Positions 1 through 5,134 are shown, numbered from the stretch's first letter. The stretch is DNA of 5,195 bases from Pyrinomonadaceae bacterium (GCA_014379795.1 JACMLC010000191.1:1-5195), one strand, 5' to 3'. Notes: a model not told the origin generated them from the sequence alone. Program-made: numbers and translations.

Positions 1-522
1 ACGCCCAAGCTTGTTGAGCCAATCGAGCGTGGCGAGGCCGATGTCACCTTCGGCTCGCGCGCACTCGACCGCAGCCTGATCGGCGTGCATCAACCATGGC
101 GGCGCGAGCAGGGAGGCCGCGTCTTTAATCTCCTCGTGCGCTTTGCCACTGGATTGCCGTTCTGGGACACGCAATGCGGCTTTAAAGCTTTTCGCCTGAG
201 CGTGTGCAGGCCGATTATCGACGCCGCGACCATCGAACGTTTTGGCTTTGACGTGGAATTGCTCTACGTCGCGTACACGGCTGGCCTGCGCTTACGCGAA
301 ATCCCCGTCCGCTGGGATCACAACGAAGGCAGCAAAGTGGAAGTGATGCGCGACAGCCTGCGCATGTTCAATGAAGTTCGCACTATCAGAAATCAACTGC
401 GGCGCGGCGTCTATGATAAGGCCATCAAAGCAGCGCGCACACAGGCGGCCAAAGAACAATCCGCGAGTGAGCCTCACAGCGATGCCCCACCGGATTTAGC
501 GAACGCGACGCAGGGAGCTTAA
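1..522 (+). CDS. Family-2 glycosyltransferase, C-terminal part (polyprenyl/dolichyl-phosphate sugar transferase-like)
   Basis: The open frame enters from the left edge, so the start and the N-terminal nucleotide-sugar binding half are missing; 173 residues to a TAA stop are visible. Visible residues include FGSRALD (about 17-23), DTQCGFKAF (56-64), FGFDVELLY (82-90) and EIPVRWDHNEGSK (100-112). This series is characteristic of the GT2 enzymes that move a sugar from a nucleotide donor to a polyprenyl or dolichyl phosphate at the inner membrane face. The DTQCGFK and EGSK blocks look closer to ALG5-type dolichyl-phosphate glucosyltransferases than to DPM1. No membrane helix is seen in this part. 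The tail after about residue 140 is polar, rich in Ala, Glu, Ser and Pro, and probably disordered. Donor and acceptor cannot be told from this fragment. Any GTG start inside the window (such as base 85) would cut the fold, so the true start lies outside. Confidence 0.88.
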   Translation, partial: TPKLVEPIERGEADVTFGSRALDRSLIGVHQPWRREQGGRVFNLLVRFATGLPFWDTQCGFKAFRLSVCRPIIDAATIERFGFDVELLYVAYTAGLRLREIPVRWDHNEGSKVEVMRDSLRMFNEVRTIRNQLRRGVYDKAIKAARTQAAKEQSASEPHSDAPPDLANATQGA

Positions 523-526
523 AAGC

Positions 527-604
527 AGTGATAAGTGATAAGTGATGAGTGATAAGAAAAAGCTTTTGTTTTATCTCATCACTTATCACTTATCACTCAT
601 CACT
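527..604. repeat. Heptamer-repeat palindrome A (GATAAGT/GATGAGT units)
   Basis: The element starts four bases after the glycosyltransferase stop and fills most of the gap to pdxJ. The left side carries tandem 7-base units read as GATAAGT, GATAAGT, GATGAGT, GATAAGA (530-557). Bases 527-549 are perfectly complementary to 575-597 (23 bp), and one further CATCACT-type unit lies at 598-604. The middle is A/T-rich around AAAAGCTTTT (557-566) and can extend the stem with small bulges. As RNA it would be a long hairpin ending 18 nt before the pdxJ ATG. There is no T-run after the stem, so it is not a textbook terminator. Confidence 0.9.
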
Positions 605-610
605 GTTCTT

Positions 611-616
611 GAGAGG
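611..616 (+). promoter_or_regulatory. Ribosome binding site of pdxJ
   Basis: GAGAGG lies 6 nt before the ATG at 623, a normal Shine-Dalgarno spacing. It supports the ATG at 623 over the adjacent in-frame TTG at 620. Confidence 0.7.
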
Positions 617-622
617 TAATTG

Positions 623-1375
623 ATGAGCGCGAGATTGAATGTCAACATAGACCACGTTGCGACTGTCAGGCAGGCGCGGCGTGCGCCTGAGCCGAGCGTC
701 GTCGCGGCGGCGATGATGTGCGAGCAGGCCGGAGCCGACGGCATCACCATACACCTGCGCGGCGACCGCCGCCACATTATAGACAACGATCTTCACGCGC
801 TCAGGCAGGTCGTCACGACATACCTGAATGTAGAGATGGCTGCGACCGAAGAGATGCTGAAAATCGCGCTCGACACTCTGCCCGACGCAGTCACGCTGGT
901 GGCTGAGAATCCCGACGAGATTACAACCGAAGGCGGTCTTGATGTGCGCTCCAATCTCTCGGTCGTGCGCGCCGCCGTCAGCCGCTTTCGCGAGGCCAAT
1001 ATTATCTCAAGCCTCTTCATAGACCCTGACCCGCAGCAAATCGAAGCCGCACACGAAGCGGGCGCGCAACAGGTCGAGTTATGCACTGCCGAATATGCGG
1101 ATGCCACGCTCGGCGCACGCGCCAATCATACGGAAGGCGCAATGCGCGCCGCACAGGAATTGAGGCGTCTCAGAGAAGCCGCCACCCTCGCCAAACAATA
1201 CGGCCTGCATGTCGCAGCAGGGCATGGCCTGACCTATCGCAACGTCGGCGCAGTCGCCGCCATCGCAGAAATTCAAGAGTTCAACATCGGCCACAACATC
1301 GTCTCACGCTCAATCTTCATCGGTCTGGCAGATGCCGTCCGCGAGATGCGCGAAGCGATTGAAAGACAAGGATGA
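623..1375 (+). CDS. pdxJ: Pyridoxine 5'-phosphate synthase
   Basis: PdxJ condenses 1-deoxy-D-xylulose 5-phosphate with 3-amino-2-oxopropyl phosphate to pyridoxine 5'-phosphate, the ring-closing step of the DXP-dependent vitamin B6 pathway in the cytosol. The 250-residue product has the usual family length and the TIM-barrel motifs in order: LNVNIDHVATVRQAR (5-19), GADGITIHLRGDRRH (37-51, with H44, R46 and H51), LNVEMA (68-73, E71), the flexible-loop region ENPDEITTEGGLDV (95-108), SLFIDPD (130-136), AAGHGLTYRNV (198-208, H201) and EFNIGHNIVSRSIFIGL (219-235). No expected active-site block is missing. The ATG at 623 is preferred because of GAGAGG 6 nt upstream. The gene sits 100 bases after the glycosyltransferase on the same strand, with palindrome A between them. 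Its last glycine codon and TGA stop coincide with the first GGATGAA unit of palindrome B. It is convergent with ruvB. Confidence 0.97.
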   Translation: MSARLNVNIDHVATVRQARRAPEPSVVAAAMMCEQAGADGITIHLRGDRRHIIDNDLHALRQVVTTYLNVEMAATEEMLKIALDTLPDAVTLVAENPDEITTEGGLDVRSNLSVVRAAVSRFREANIISSLFIDPDPQQIEAAHEAGAQQVELCTAEYADATLGARANHTEGAMRAAQELRRLREAATLAKQYGLHVAAGHGLTYRNVGAVAAIAEIQEFNIGHNIVSRSIFIGLADAVREMREAIERQG

Positions 1376-1507
1376 AGGATGAAGGCGGAAGGATGAAGGC
1401 GGAAGGATGAAAGGCATGCTATTCAAGCCTGAGCGGTTCAGCTTCCGCCGCAGCTATTCATCTTCAATAGCATCTCCTTCATACTTCATCCTTCCGCCTT
1501 CATCCTT
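1370..1507. repeat. Heptamer-repeat palindrome B (GGATGAA/GGCGGAA units)
   Basis: Six tandem 7-base units run from 1370 to 1411 in the order GGATGAA, GGATGAA, GGCGGAA, GGATGAA, GGCGGAA, GGATGAA. The first overlaps the pdxJ stop. The complementary arm is at 1484-1507 and pairs perfectly over 24 bp with 1375-1398, or with one mismatch in a second register at 1389-1412. Inside it, 1416-1427 pairs with 1462-1473 at 11 of 12 positions. The central loop region (1428-1461) has the small hairpin CTGA/TCAG. Parts recur at 5088-5134. A 62-codon open frame across it (1407-1595) is not credible as a gene. Confidence 0.9.
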
Positions 1508-1627
1508 GCTCTTAAACACTAAGAGCGACTTCGGCAATCGCGGCTCCCGATCCGCTCCTGCTAAAATCGCTCTCAGTCGTTTCCGGCCAGCTTAACAGCG
1601 ACCGAAACTCAAGCTCATCTTGTTTGC
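1508..1627. other. Non-coding gap between convergent pdxJ and ruvB, with a weak hairpin
   Basis: There is no gene here. Bases 1518-1528 can pair with 1567-1577 in ten of eleven positions (ACT, one mismatch, AGAGCGA with TCGCTCT, AGT). Inside that, GCGG at 1540-1543 can pair with CCGC at 1552-1555. Neither strand shows a T-run after the stem, so I do not call it a terminator. No other signal was recognised. Ends of the pdxJ and ruvB transcripts are expected somewhere between 1376 and 1627. Confidence 0.4.
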
Positions 1628-2683
1628 TTAACTTGCCAGTGCGTCGCGCTCAGCATTGGGCATCGCAAAGCCCAGATGCTTGTAAGCTGCGCGCGTGATG
1701 ACGCGCCCGCGGGGCGTGCGGTTGAGAAAGCCTATCTGTATCAGGTACGGCTCGATCATCTCTTCGATGGATTCGCGCTCTTCGCTAATCGAAGCAGCGA
1801 TGGTTCCGACGCCGACGGGGCCACCGTCAAACTTTTCGATGATCGCGCTCAAGAGCTTGCGGTCAACTTCGTCAAGGCCGAAACGGTCAACCTCCATCAA
1901 ATCCAGTGCGCGGCGCGAGAGGGCTTGCGTGATGCGCCCGTCGCTCAAGACTTCCGCGTAATCACGGACGCGGCGCAGCAGGCGATTGGCGATGCGCGGT
2001 GTTCCGCGTGCGCGCCGCGCCAGCTCACGCGTTCCCGTCGCTTCGATCTCGACGCCCAAGATTTCTGCGGAGCGATGAATGATAATCTCCAAATCTTTCT
2101 GCGAGTAAAAATCCAAATGCTGAACGATGCCGAAGCGACCGCGCAAAGGGGCTGTGATAAGCCCTGCGCGCGTCGTCGCTCCGACGAGCGTGAATTTCGG
2201 CAACTCCAATTTAATCGAGCGCGCTGCCGTTCCTTGCCCGATCATCACATCAAGCTGGTAATCCTCCATCGCGGGATAGAGAACTTCTTCGATCTGCGGG
2301 CGCAGGCGATGAATCTCGTCTATGAAGAGGACTTCACCCTCCTGCAAGTTTGTGAGAATGGCCGCGAGGTCGCCGCCGCGCTCAATCGCAGGCGCGCTGA
2401 CGCTCTTTAGCGGCGCGTTCATCTCAGCCGCGATGATGTTGGCGAGCGTGGTTTTCCCCAGTCCCGGCGGGCCGAAAAACAGCACATGGTCGAGCGCCTC
2501 ATGTCGCGCACGCGCGGCCTTGAGGAAGATTTTTAAGTTGCTCGTGACCTTCGTCTGGCCTATGTATTCTTCCAGACGGCGCGGGCGAAGGCTCGGCTCT
2601 GACTGCACATCTTCCGGCATCGCCTCGCCGGAAATGGGTCGCGGCGCGTCCGCCATCTCGATTTCTGCAATAGACTGTGACAT
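1628..2683 (-). CDS. ruvB: Holliday junction branch-migration ATPase RuvB
   Basis: RuvB is the hexameric AAA+ motor that, with RuvA, drives branch migration of Holliday junctions in recombination and repair; RuvC then cuts them. The 351-residue product is close to the family length. After a short variable N-terminus comes LRPRRLEEYIGQ (32-43), then the Walker A loop GPPGLGKT (71-78), the Walker B segment LFIDEIHRL (119-127), the RuvB signature VGATTRAG (167-174) with PLRGRFG (179-185), a sensor-2 type GTPRIANRLLRR (227-238), and a C-terminal winged helix ending EPYLIQIGFLNRTPRGR (311-327). Nothing expected is missing. An in-frame ATG 33 bases further upstream (2716) exists, but the ATG at 2683 has GAGGG 8 nt before it and gives a normal N-terminus. 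ruvA and ruvC are not in the window. The gene has its own promoter, so it is not simply read through from atpC. Confidence 0.98.
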   Translation of the reverse strand: MSQSIAEIEMADAPRPISGEAMPEDVQSEPSLRPRRLEEYIGQTKVTSNLKIFLKAARARHEALDHVLFFGPPGLGKTTLANIIAAEMNAPLKSVSAPAIERGGDLAAILTNLQEGEVLFIDEIHRLRPQIEEVLYPAMEDYQLDVMIGQGTAARSIKLELPKFTLVGATTRAGLITAPLRGRFGIVQHLDFYSQKDLEIIIHRSAEILGVEIEATGTRELARRARGTPRIANRLLRRVRDYAEVLSDGRITQALSRRALDLMEVDRFGLDEVDRKLLSAIIEKFDGGPVGVGTIAASISEERESIEEMIEPYLIQIGFLNRTPRGRVITRAAYKHLGFAMPNAERDALAS

Positions 2684-2691
2684 CAAATAAA

Positions 2692-2696
2692 CCCTC
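2692..2696 (-). promoter_or_regulatory. Ribosome binding site of ruvB
   Basis: GAGGG on the minus strand lies 8 nt before the ATG at 2683. It decides in favour of that start over the upstream in-frame ATG at 2716, which would lie only about 10 nt from the predicted transcript start. Confidence 0.7.
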
Positions 2697-2733
2697 TGCT
2701 CAAAGAAGAAAATCAAGCTTTCAAGAGGAGCGT

Positions 2734-2762
2734 ATTATACCGTCTTTGGCAGAATGTTTCAA
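2734..2762 (-). promoter_or_regulatory. Sigma-70-type promoter of ruvB
   Basis: On the minus strand TTGAAA (2762-2757) is followed by exactly 17 bases and then TATAAT (2739-2734). This is one mismatch from the -35 consensus, a perfect -10 and the ideal spacing. Transcription would begin near 2727, giving a leader of about 44 nt before the ATG at 2683. The promoter sits just after the atpC terminator, so ruvB appears to be its own transcription unit. Confidence 0.8.
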
Positions 2763-2772
2763 GTGTGAAACA
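2755..2772. promoter_or_regulatory. 18-bp perfect dyad over the ruvB -35 box, candidate operator
   Basis: TGTTTCA, four bases AGTG, then TGAAACA form a perfect 7-bp inverted repeat. Its left half contains most of the -35 hexamer, so a dimeric repressor bound here would block RNA polymerase. ruvB is an SOS gene in many bacteria. The arrangement (7-base arms, 4-base spacer) resembles LexA-type sites in general form, but the bases do not match the E. coli CTGT-N8-ACAG or the Bacillus GAAC-N4-GTTC site. The repressor identity is inference. Confidence 0.5.
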
Positions 2773-2778
2773 GGCAAT

Positions 2779-2787
2779 TTATCCACA
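2779..2787 (+). promoter_or_regulatory. DnaA-box sequence TTATCCACA
   Basis: This is an exact match to the consensus DnaA 9-mer. It lies between the atpC terminator tract and the ruvB promoter. I see no second box close by and no AT-rich unwinding region, so it is not an origin. It could be chance or a regulatory site. Confidence 0.3.
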
Positions 2788-2835
2788 AAAAAGCCAATGA
2801 TGAAGGCTCAAAACCGGGCTTCATCATTGGCTTTT
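2787..2835 (-). terminator. Intrinsic terminator after atpC
   Basis: Bases 2789-2805 and 2819-2835 are perfect 17-bp complements around a 13-base loop. Read on the minus strand, the stem begins 26 bases after the atpC stop and ends in a run of six T (2792-2787), the standard Rho-independent form. The plus-strand reading has only an interrupted T tract, so it acts chiefly on the atpDC transcript. Confidence 0.88.
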
Positions 2836-2860
2836 AGATTTTACGGTTGTCCTGTAGGGC

Positions 2861-3280
2861 TTACCTGTCTGAACTTGATGGAGAGGCAAGCTGTAGGCGT
2901 GCCAGAGAGCGTTCGAGGCGGGCGCGCTCGACTTCAAAATCTTCTTCCGACCCGCTCCATGCGCTGAGGGTTTTCTCAGCCTCGTCGCGTGCAAGGCGTG
3001 CACGCGCCGCGTCAATTTCTTCGGGATGCTCTGCCACTTCGGCCAGCACGCTGACGCGATCCTCGTTGACTTCGACAAAGCCGCCTGAGACATGCAGCCG
3101 GGTCGTCGCGCCGCCCTTGGTGTAAGAGAGCACGCCCGTCTGAAGCTGCGAGATCAGCGGAGTGTGGCCGGGCAAGATGCCCAGCTCGCCGCTCATGCTC
3201 GGAAGATAAACTGCGTCCACCGTCTCTGCCAGCACGCGCCGCTCAGGTGTGACGACTTCGAGTGTGATTTGTTCAGCCAT
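2861..3280 (-). CDS. atpC: F1 ATP synthase epsilon subunit
   Basis: The epsilon subunit belongs to the central stalk of F1Fo ATP synthase. It couples rotation of gamma to the membrane ring and can inhibit ATP hydrolysis. The 139-residue protein has the usual length. Residues 1 to about 86 form the N-terminal beta sandwich (ITLEVVTPERRV at 5-16, then SGELGILPGHTPL at 30-42 and LHVSGGFVEVNEDRVSVLAE at 62-81). Residues about 87-131 form the two-helix C-terminal domain, rich in Ala, Arg and Glu. IDAARA (89-94) matches the I/L-D-x-x-R-A ATP-binding motif described in Bacillus PS3 and E. coli epsilon, so ATP sensing is plausible. The gene follows atpD by 97 bases, with palindrome C in between. No Shine-Dalgarno sequence precedes the ATG within normal distance. 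A strong terminator follows. Confidence 0.96.
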   Translation of the reverse strand: MAEQITLEVVTPERRVLAETVDAVYLPSMSGELGILPGHTPLISQLQTGVLSYTKGGATTRLHVSGGFVEVNEDRVSVLAEVAEHPEEIDAARARLARDEAEKTLSAWSGSEEDFEVERARLERSLARLQLASPSSSDR

Positions 3281-3287
3281 AAGAGCG

Positions 3288-3370
3288 AGGGTGTAGGATG
3301 TAGGGTGTAGGGTGTAGTTAAAACAAATCTTGAATTTAACTACACCCTTACACCCTACATCCTACACCCT
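3288..3370. repeat. Heptamer-repeat palindrome C (GATGTAG/GGTGTAG units), between atpD and atpC
   Basis: The arms 3288-3322 (35 bases) and 3335-3370 (36 bases) are complementary throughout apart from one extra base in the right arm, around a 12-base loop. The arms consist of tandem 7-base units GGTGTAG and GATGTAG, closed by an AT-rich GTTAAA/TTTAAC end next to the loop. In the atpDC transcript this is a very stable hairpin, starting 9 nt after the atpD stop and ending 7 nt before the atpC ATG. It has no following T-run, so termination is not expected from sequence alone. Confidence 0.93.
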
Positions 3371-3372
3371 AT

Positions 3373-3379
3373 TCCTTTC
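3373..3379 (-). promoter_or_regulatory. Displaced Shine-Dalgarno candidate of atpC
   Basis: On the minus strand GAAAGGA follows directly after the atpD stop codon. In linear sequence it is 92 bases from the atpC ATG. Without palindrome C the distance would be 9 nt, a normal spacing. The 7 nt left between the hairpin and the ATG (CGCTCTT) contain no ribosome-binding sequence. Confidence 0.45.
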
Positions 3380-4912
3380 TCATCCTTGCGCGGCGATTGT
3401 CTTGCCTTTCTCGATGGCCTCTTCAATCGTGCCGACCATGTAGAAGGCTTGTTCGGGCAGGTCATCATGCTTGCCTTCAACGATCTCCTTGAAGCCTTTG
3501 ATGGTATCTTCGAGCTTGACGTATTTGCCTTCGAGGCCGGTGAACTGTTGAGCGACGAAGAAAGGCTGCGAGAAGAATCTCTGCACCTTACGCGCGCGCG
3601 CCACGACCTGCTTGTCTTCGTCCGACAACTCGTCTATGCCGAGAATGGCAATGATGTCCTGCAAGTCTTTGTAGCGTTGCAGAATGCGCTTCACAACCTG
3701 CGCCGTGTTGTAGTGGTCTTCGCCGACGATGCGCGGGTCTAGAATTTTCGATGAAGACGAGAGCGGGTCTACCGCCGGATAAATTCCGAGTTCGACGATC
3801 TGGCGCGAGAGAGCCGTGACGGCGTCAAGGTGCGCAAAGGTCGTCGCCGGAGCAGGGTCTGTGTAATCGTCCGCTGGAACATAGACGGCTTGAATCGAAG
3901 TGATCGCGCCCGTCTTGGTCGAAGTGATGCGCTCCTGCATCTCGCCCATCTCCGTCGCTAAGTTCGGCTGGTATCCAACGGCAGACGGCATGCGCCCCAA
4001 AAGCGCAGACACTTCCGAACCGGCCTGAGTAAAGCGGAAGATGTTATCAATAAAGAGCAGCACGTCCATCCCCTGATCGCGGAAATATTCTGCGACCGTG
4101 AGACCGGACAGCGCGACGCGCAGGCGCGCTCCCGGCGGCTCTGTCATCTGGCCGTAGATGAGCGCGACCTTTGATTCCCCGATGGCCTTCATGTCCACCT
4201 TGGTCATATCGAACTCGCCGGTCTCTTCCAAATGATCGTAGAAAGACTTTCCAAAGTTGATGACTTTAGATTCAACCATCTCGCGCAGGAGGTCGTTGCC
4301 CTCGCGCGTTCTCTCGCCGACGCCCGCGAAAACCGAAAAGCCCGAGCGCGCTTTGGCGATGTTGTTAATCAGCTCCATGACGATGACCGTCTTGCCGACA
4401 CCCGCGCCGCCGAATAATCCGATCTTGCCGCCGCGCACGAAGGGCTGAATCAGGTCAATGACCTTGATGCCGGTCTCGAACATCTCAAGCTCTGTGGCCT
4501 GCTCGTCAAAGGTCGGGGCGTGACGGTGAATCGGGTAACGCGTGGCAAAGGGCACAGGGCCTAGCTCGTCCACAGGCTCGCCGATAACGTTCATCACGCG
4601 TCCCAAAGTGCCTTCGCCGACGGGCACTGTGATGGGGCCGCCAGTGTCTATGGCGCGCATCCCGCGCACCATGCCGTCGGTCGGCAGCATCGAAACGGCG
4701 CGCACGCGGCCTTCGCCCAAATGCTGCTGCACTTCGCAGACGACGTTAATCTCGGTCGGTACGTCAAAGCCTTCCGAAGTGATGCGCAGCGCCTGATAAA
4801 TCGGCGGCAAATAATTCTCTTCAAATTCCACGTCCACGACGGGGCCGATGATCTGCACGACGCGACCGGGATGCCCGTCCCCCGCGCTCGAATTTCCATT
4901 AGGCATAGCCAT
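3380..4912 (-). CDS. atpD: F1 ATP synthase beta subunit
   Basis: AtpD carries the catalytic nucleotide sites of F1Fo ATP synthase, which makes ATP from ADP and phosphate using the ion gradient. All key elements are present in 510 residues: the N-terminal barrel GRVVQIIGPVVDVEF (16-30), P-loop GGAGVGKT (168-175), GVGERTREGNDL (197-208, with catalytic E200 and R201), Walker B LLFIDN (285-290), PNLATEMGEMQERI (316-329), the ATPase alpha/beta signature PAVDPLSSSS (379-388) and the DELSDED loop (427-433) that contacts gamma and epsilon. It is longer than the common 460-480 residues because of an N-terminal extension of about 14 residues and an insertion of roughly 22 residues near 219-246. The ATG at 4912 is the longest possible start, since an in-frame TAA lies two codons upstream; the ATG at 4906 is an alternative. 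It leads the atpDC unit. atpA, atpG and Fo genes are not adjacent. Confidence 0.98.
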   Translation of the reverse strand: MAMPNGNSSAGDGHPGRVVQIIGPVVDVEFEENYLPPIYQALRITSEGFDVPTEINVVCEVQQHLGEGRVRAVSMLPTDGMVRGMRAIDTGGPITVPVGEGTLGRVMNVIGEPVDELGPVPFATRYPIHRHAPTFDEQATELEMFETGIKVIDLIQPFVRGGKIGLFGGAGVGKTVIVMELINNIAKARSGFSVFAGVGERTREGNDLLREMVESKVINFGKSFYDHLEETGEFDMTKVDMKAIGESKVALIYGQMTEPPGARLRVALSGLTVAEYFRDQGMDVLLFIDNIFRFTQAGSEVSALLGRMPSAVGYQPNLATEMGEMQERITSTKTGAITSIQAVYVPADDYTDPAPATTFAHLDAVTALSRQIVELGIYPAVDPLSSSSKILDPRIVGEDHYNTAQVVKRILQRYKDLQDIIAILGIDELSDEDKQVVARARKVQRFFSQPFFVAQQFTGLEGKYVKLEDTIKGFKEIVEGKHDDLPEQAFYMVGTIEEAIEKGKTIAAQG

Positions 4913-5087
4913 ACTTTATCTTTTGACTCCTCTTAAAAGTCGGCCTGTAAAGGCGAAAAAACCGGTGTGTGAAAAGCTGGACAAGATAACATATCAATTG
5001 CAGCTAAAGCAAAAGCGACTGAAATTTGCGCGCCGCCCGGTGTGAGAGAAACGCCGCGAGCAGGGAAGCATCATGAAAGCAAAGCTC
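4913..5087 (-). other. Leader region of atpDC, no gene seen
   Basis: This stretch separates atpD from the half repeat at 5088-5134. No credible coding frame is seen on either strand. A promoter for atpDC is expected on the minus strand, but I find no good hexamer pair. The AT-rich part near 4985-5015 (minus-strand TTGCTT followed by TGTTAT with 15 bases between) is a weak candidate only. GCCT/AGGC near 4943-4954 can form a small stem but lacks a T-run on its 3' side. Confidence 0.4.
4927..4934 (-). promoter_or_regulatory. Ribosome binding sequence of atpD, long spacing
   Basis: AAGAGGAG on the minus strand is an excellent match to the 16S anti-Shine-Dalgarno. It lies 14 nt before the ATG at 4912, longer than usual, and 20 nt before the ATG at 4906. 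The distance favours the first ATG. Confidence 0.6.
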
Positions 5088-5134
5088 TCAATAGCATGCC
5101 TGTCATCCTTCCGCCTTCATCTAACGCTCTTAAA
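5088..5134. repeat. Half copy of repeat B upstream of atpD
   Basis: Bases 5090-5120, read on the minus strand, match 1393-1423 at 30 of 31 positions. In direct orientation the segment shares TCAATAGCAT (5088-5097; also 1464-1473), the 19 bases at 5103-5121 (also 1486-1504) and GCTCTTAAA (5126-5134; also 1508-1516). Only one arm is present; I find no complementary second arm nearby. The TAA stop of the gene entering from the right lies inside the GCTCTTAAA end. Confidence 0.85.

Noticed and set aside
527..1507. Heptamer repeats as a CRISPR array
   Set aside because: The units are 7 bases, contiguous without spacers, and arranged as inverted arms, so they are not CRISPR repeats.
1370..1507. 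Palindrome B as a bidirectional intrinsic terminator for pdxJ and ruvB
   Set aside because: The stem is long but no T-run follows on either strand; termination here would need another mechanism, so it is listed as a repeat.
1407..1595. 62-codon plus-strand open frame after pdxJ
   Set aside because: It runs through palindrome B, has low-complexity Ser/Arg-rich sequence, no ribosome binding site beyond the repeat itself, and no recognisable family.
1676..2410. Long plus-strand open frame of 244 codons opposite ruvB
   Set aside because: It is antisense to the highly conserved ruvB and its translation has no domain signal; it is a shadow of the opposite-strand codon bias.
2684..2716. Upstream ruvB start giving 362 residues
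   Set aside because: The extra residues are hydrophobic/aromatic and unlike RuvB N-termini, and the predicted transcript would leave almost no leader for a ribosome binding site.
2677..2967. Plus-strand open frame across the ruvB-atpC junction
   Set aside because: It covers the ruvB promoter, the terminator hairpin and the end of atpC, and its translation resembles no family I know.
4943..4954. GCCT/AGGC small hairpin upstream of atpD as a terminator
   Set aside because: The stem is only 4 bp, and the T-rich tract lies on its 5' side on the minus strand, the wrong side for termination.
4848..5045. Plus-strand open frame near the atpD start
   Set aside because: It is antisense to the atpD start and leader, with basic low-complexity translation and no support.
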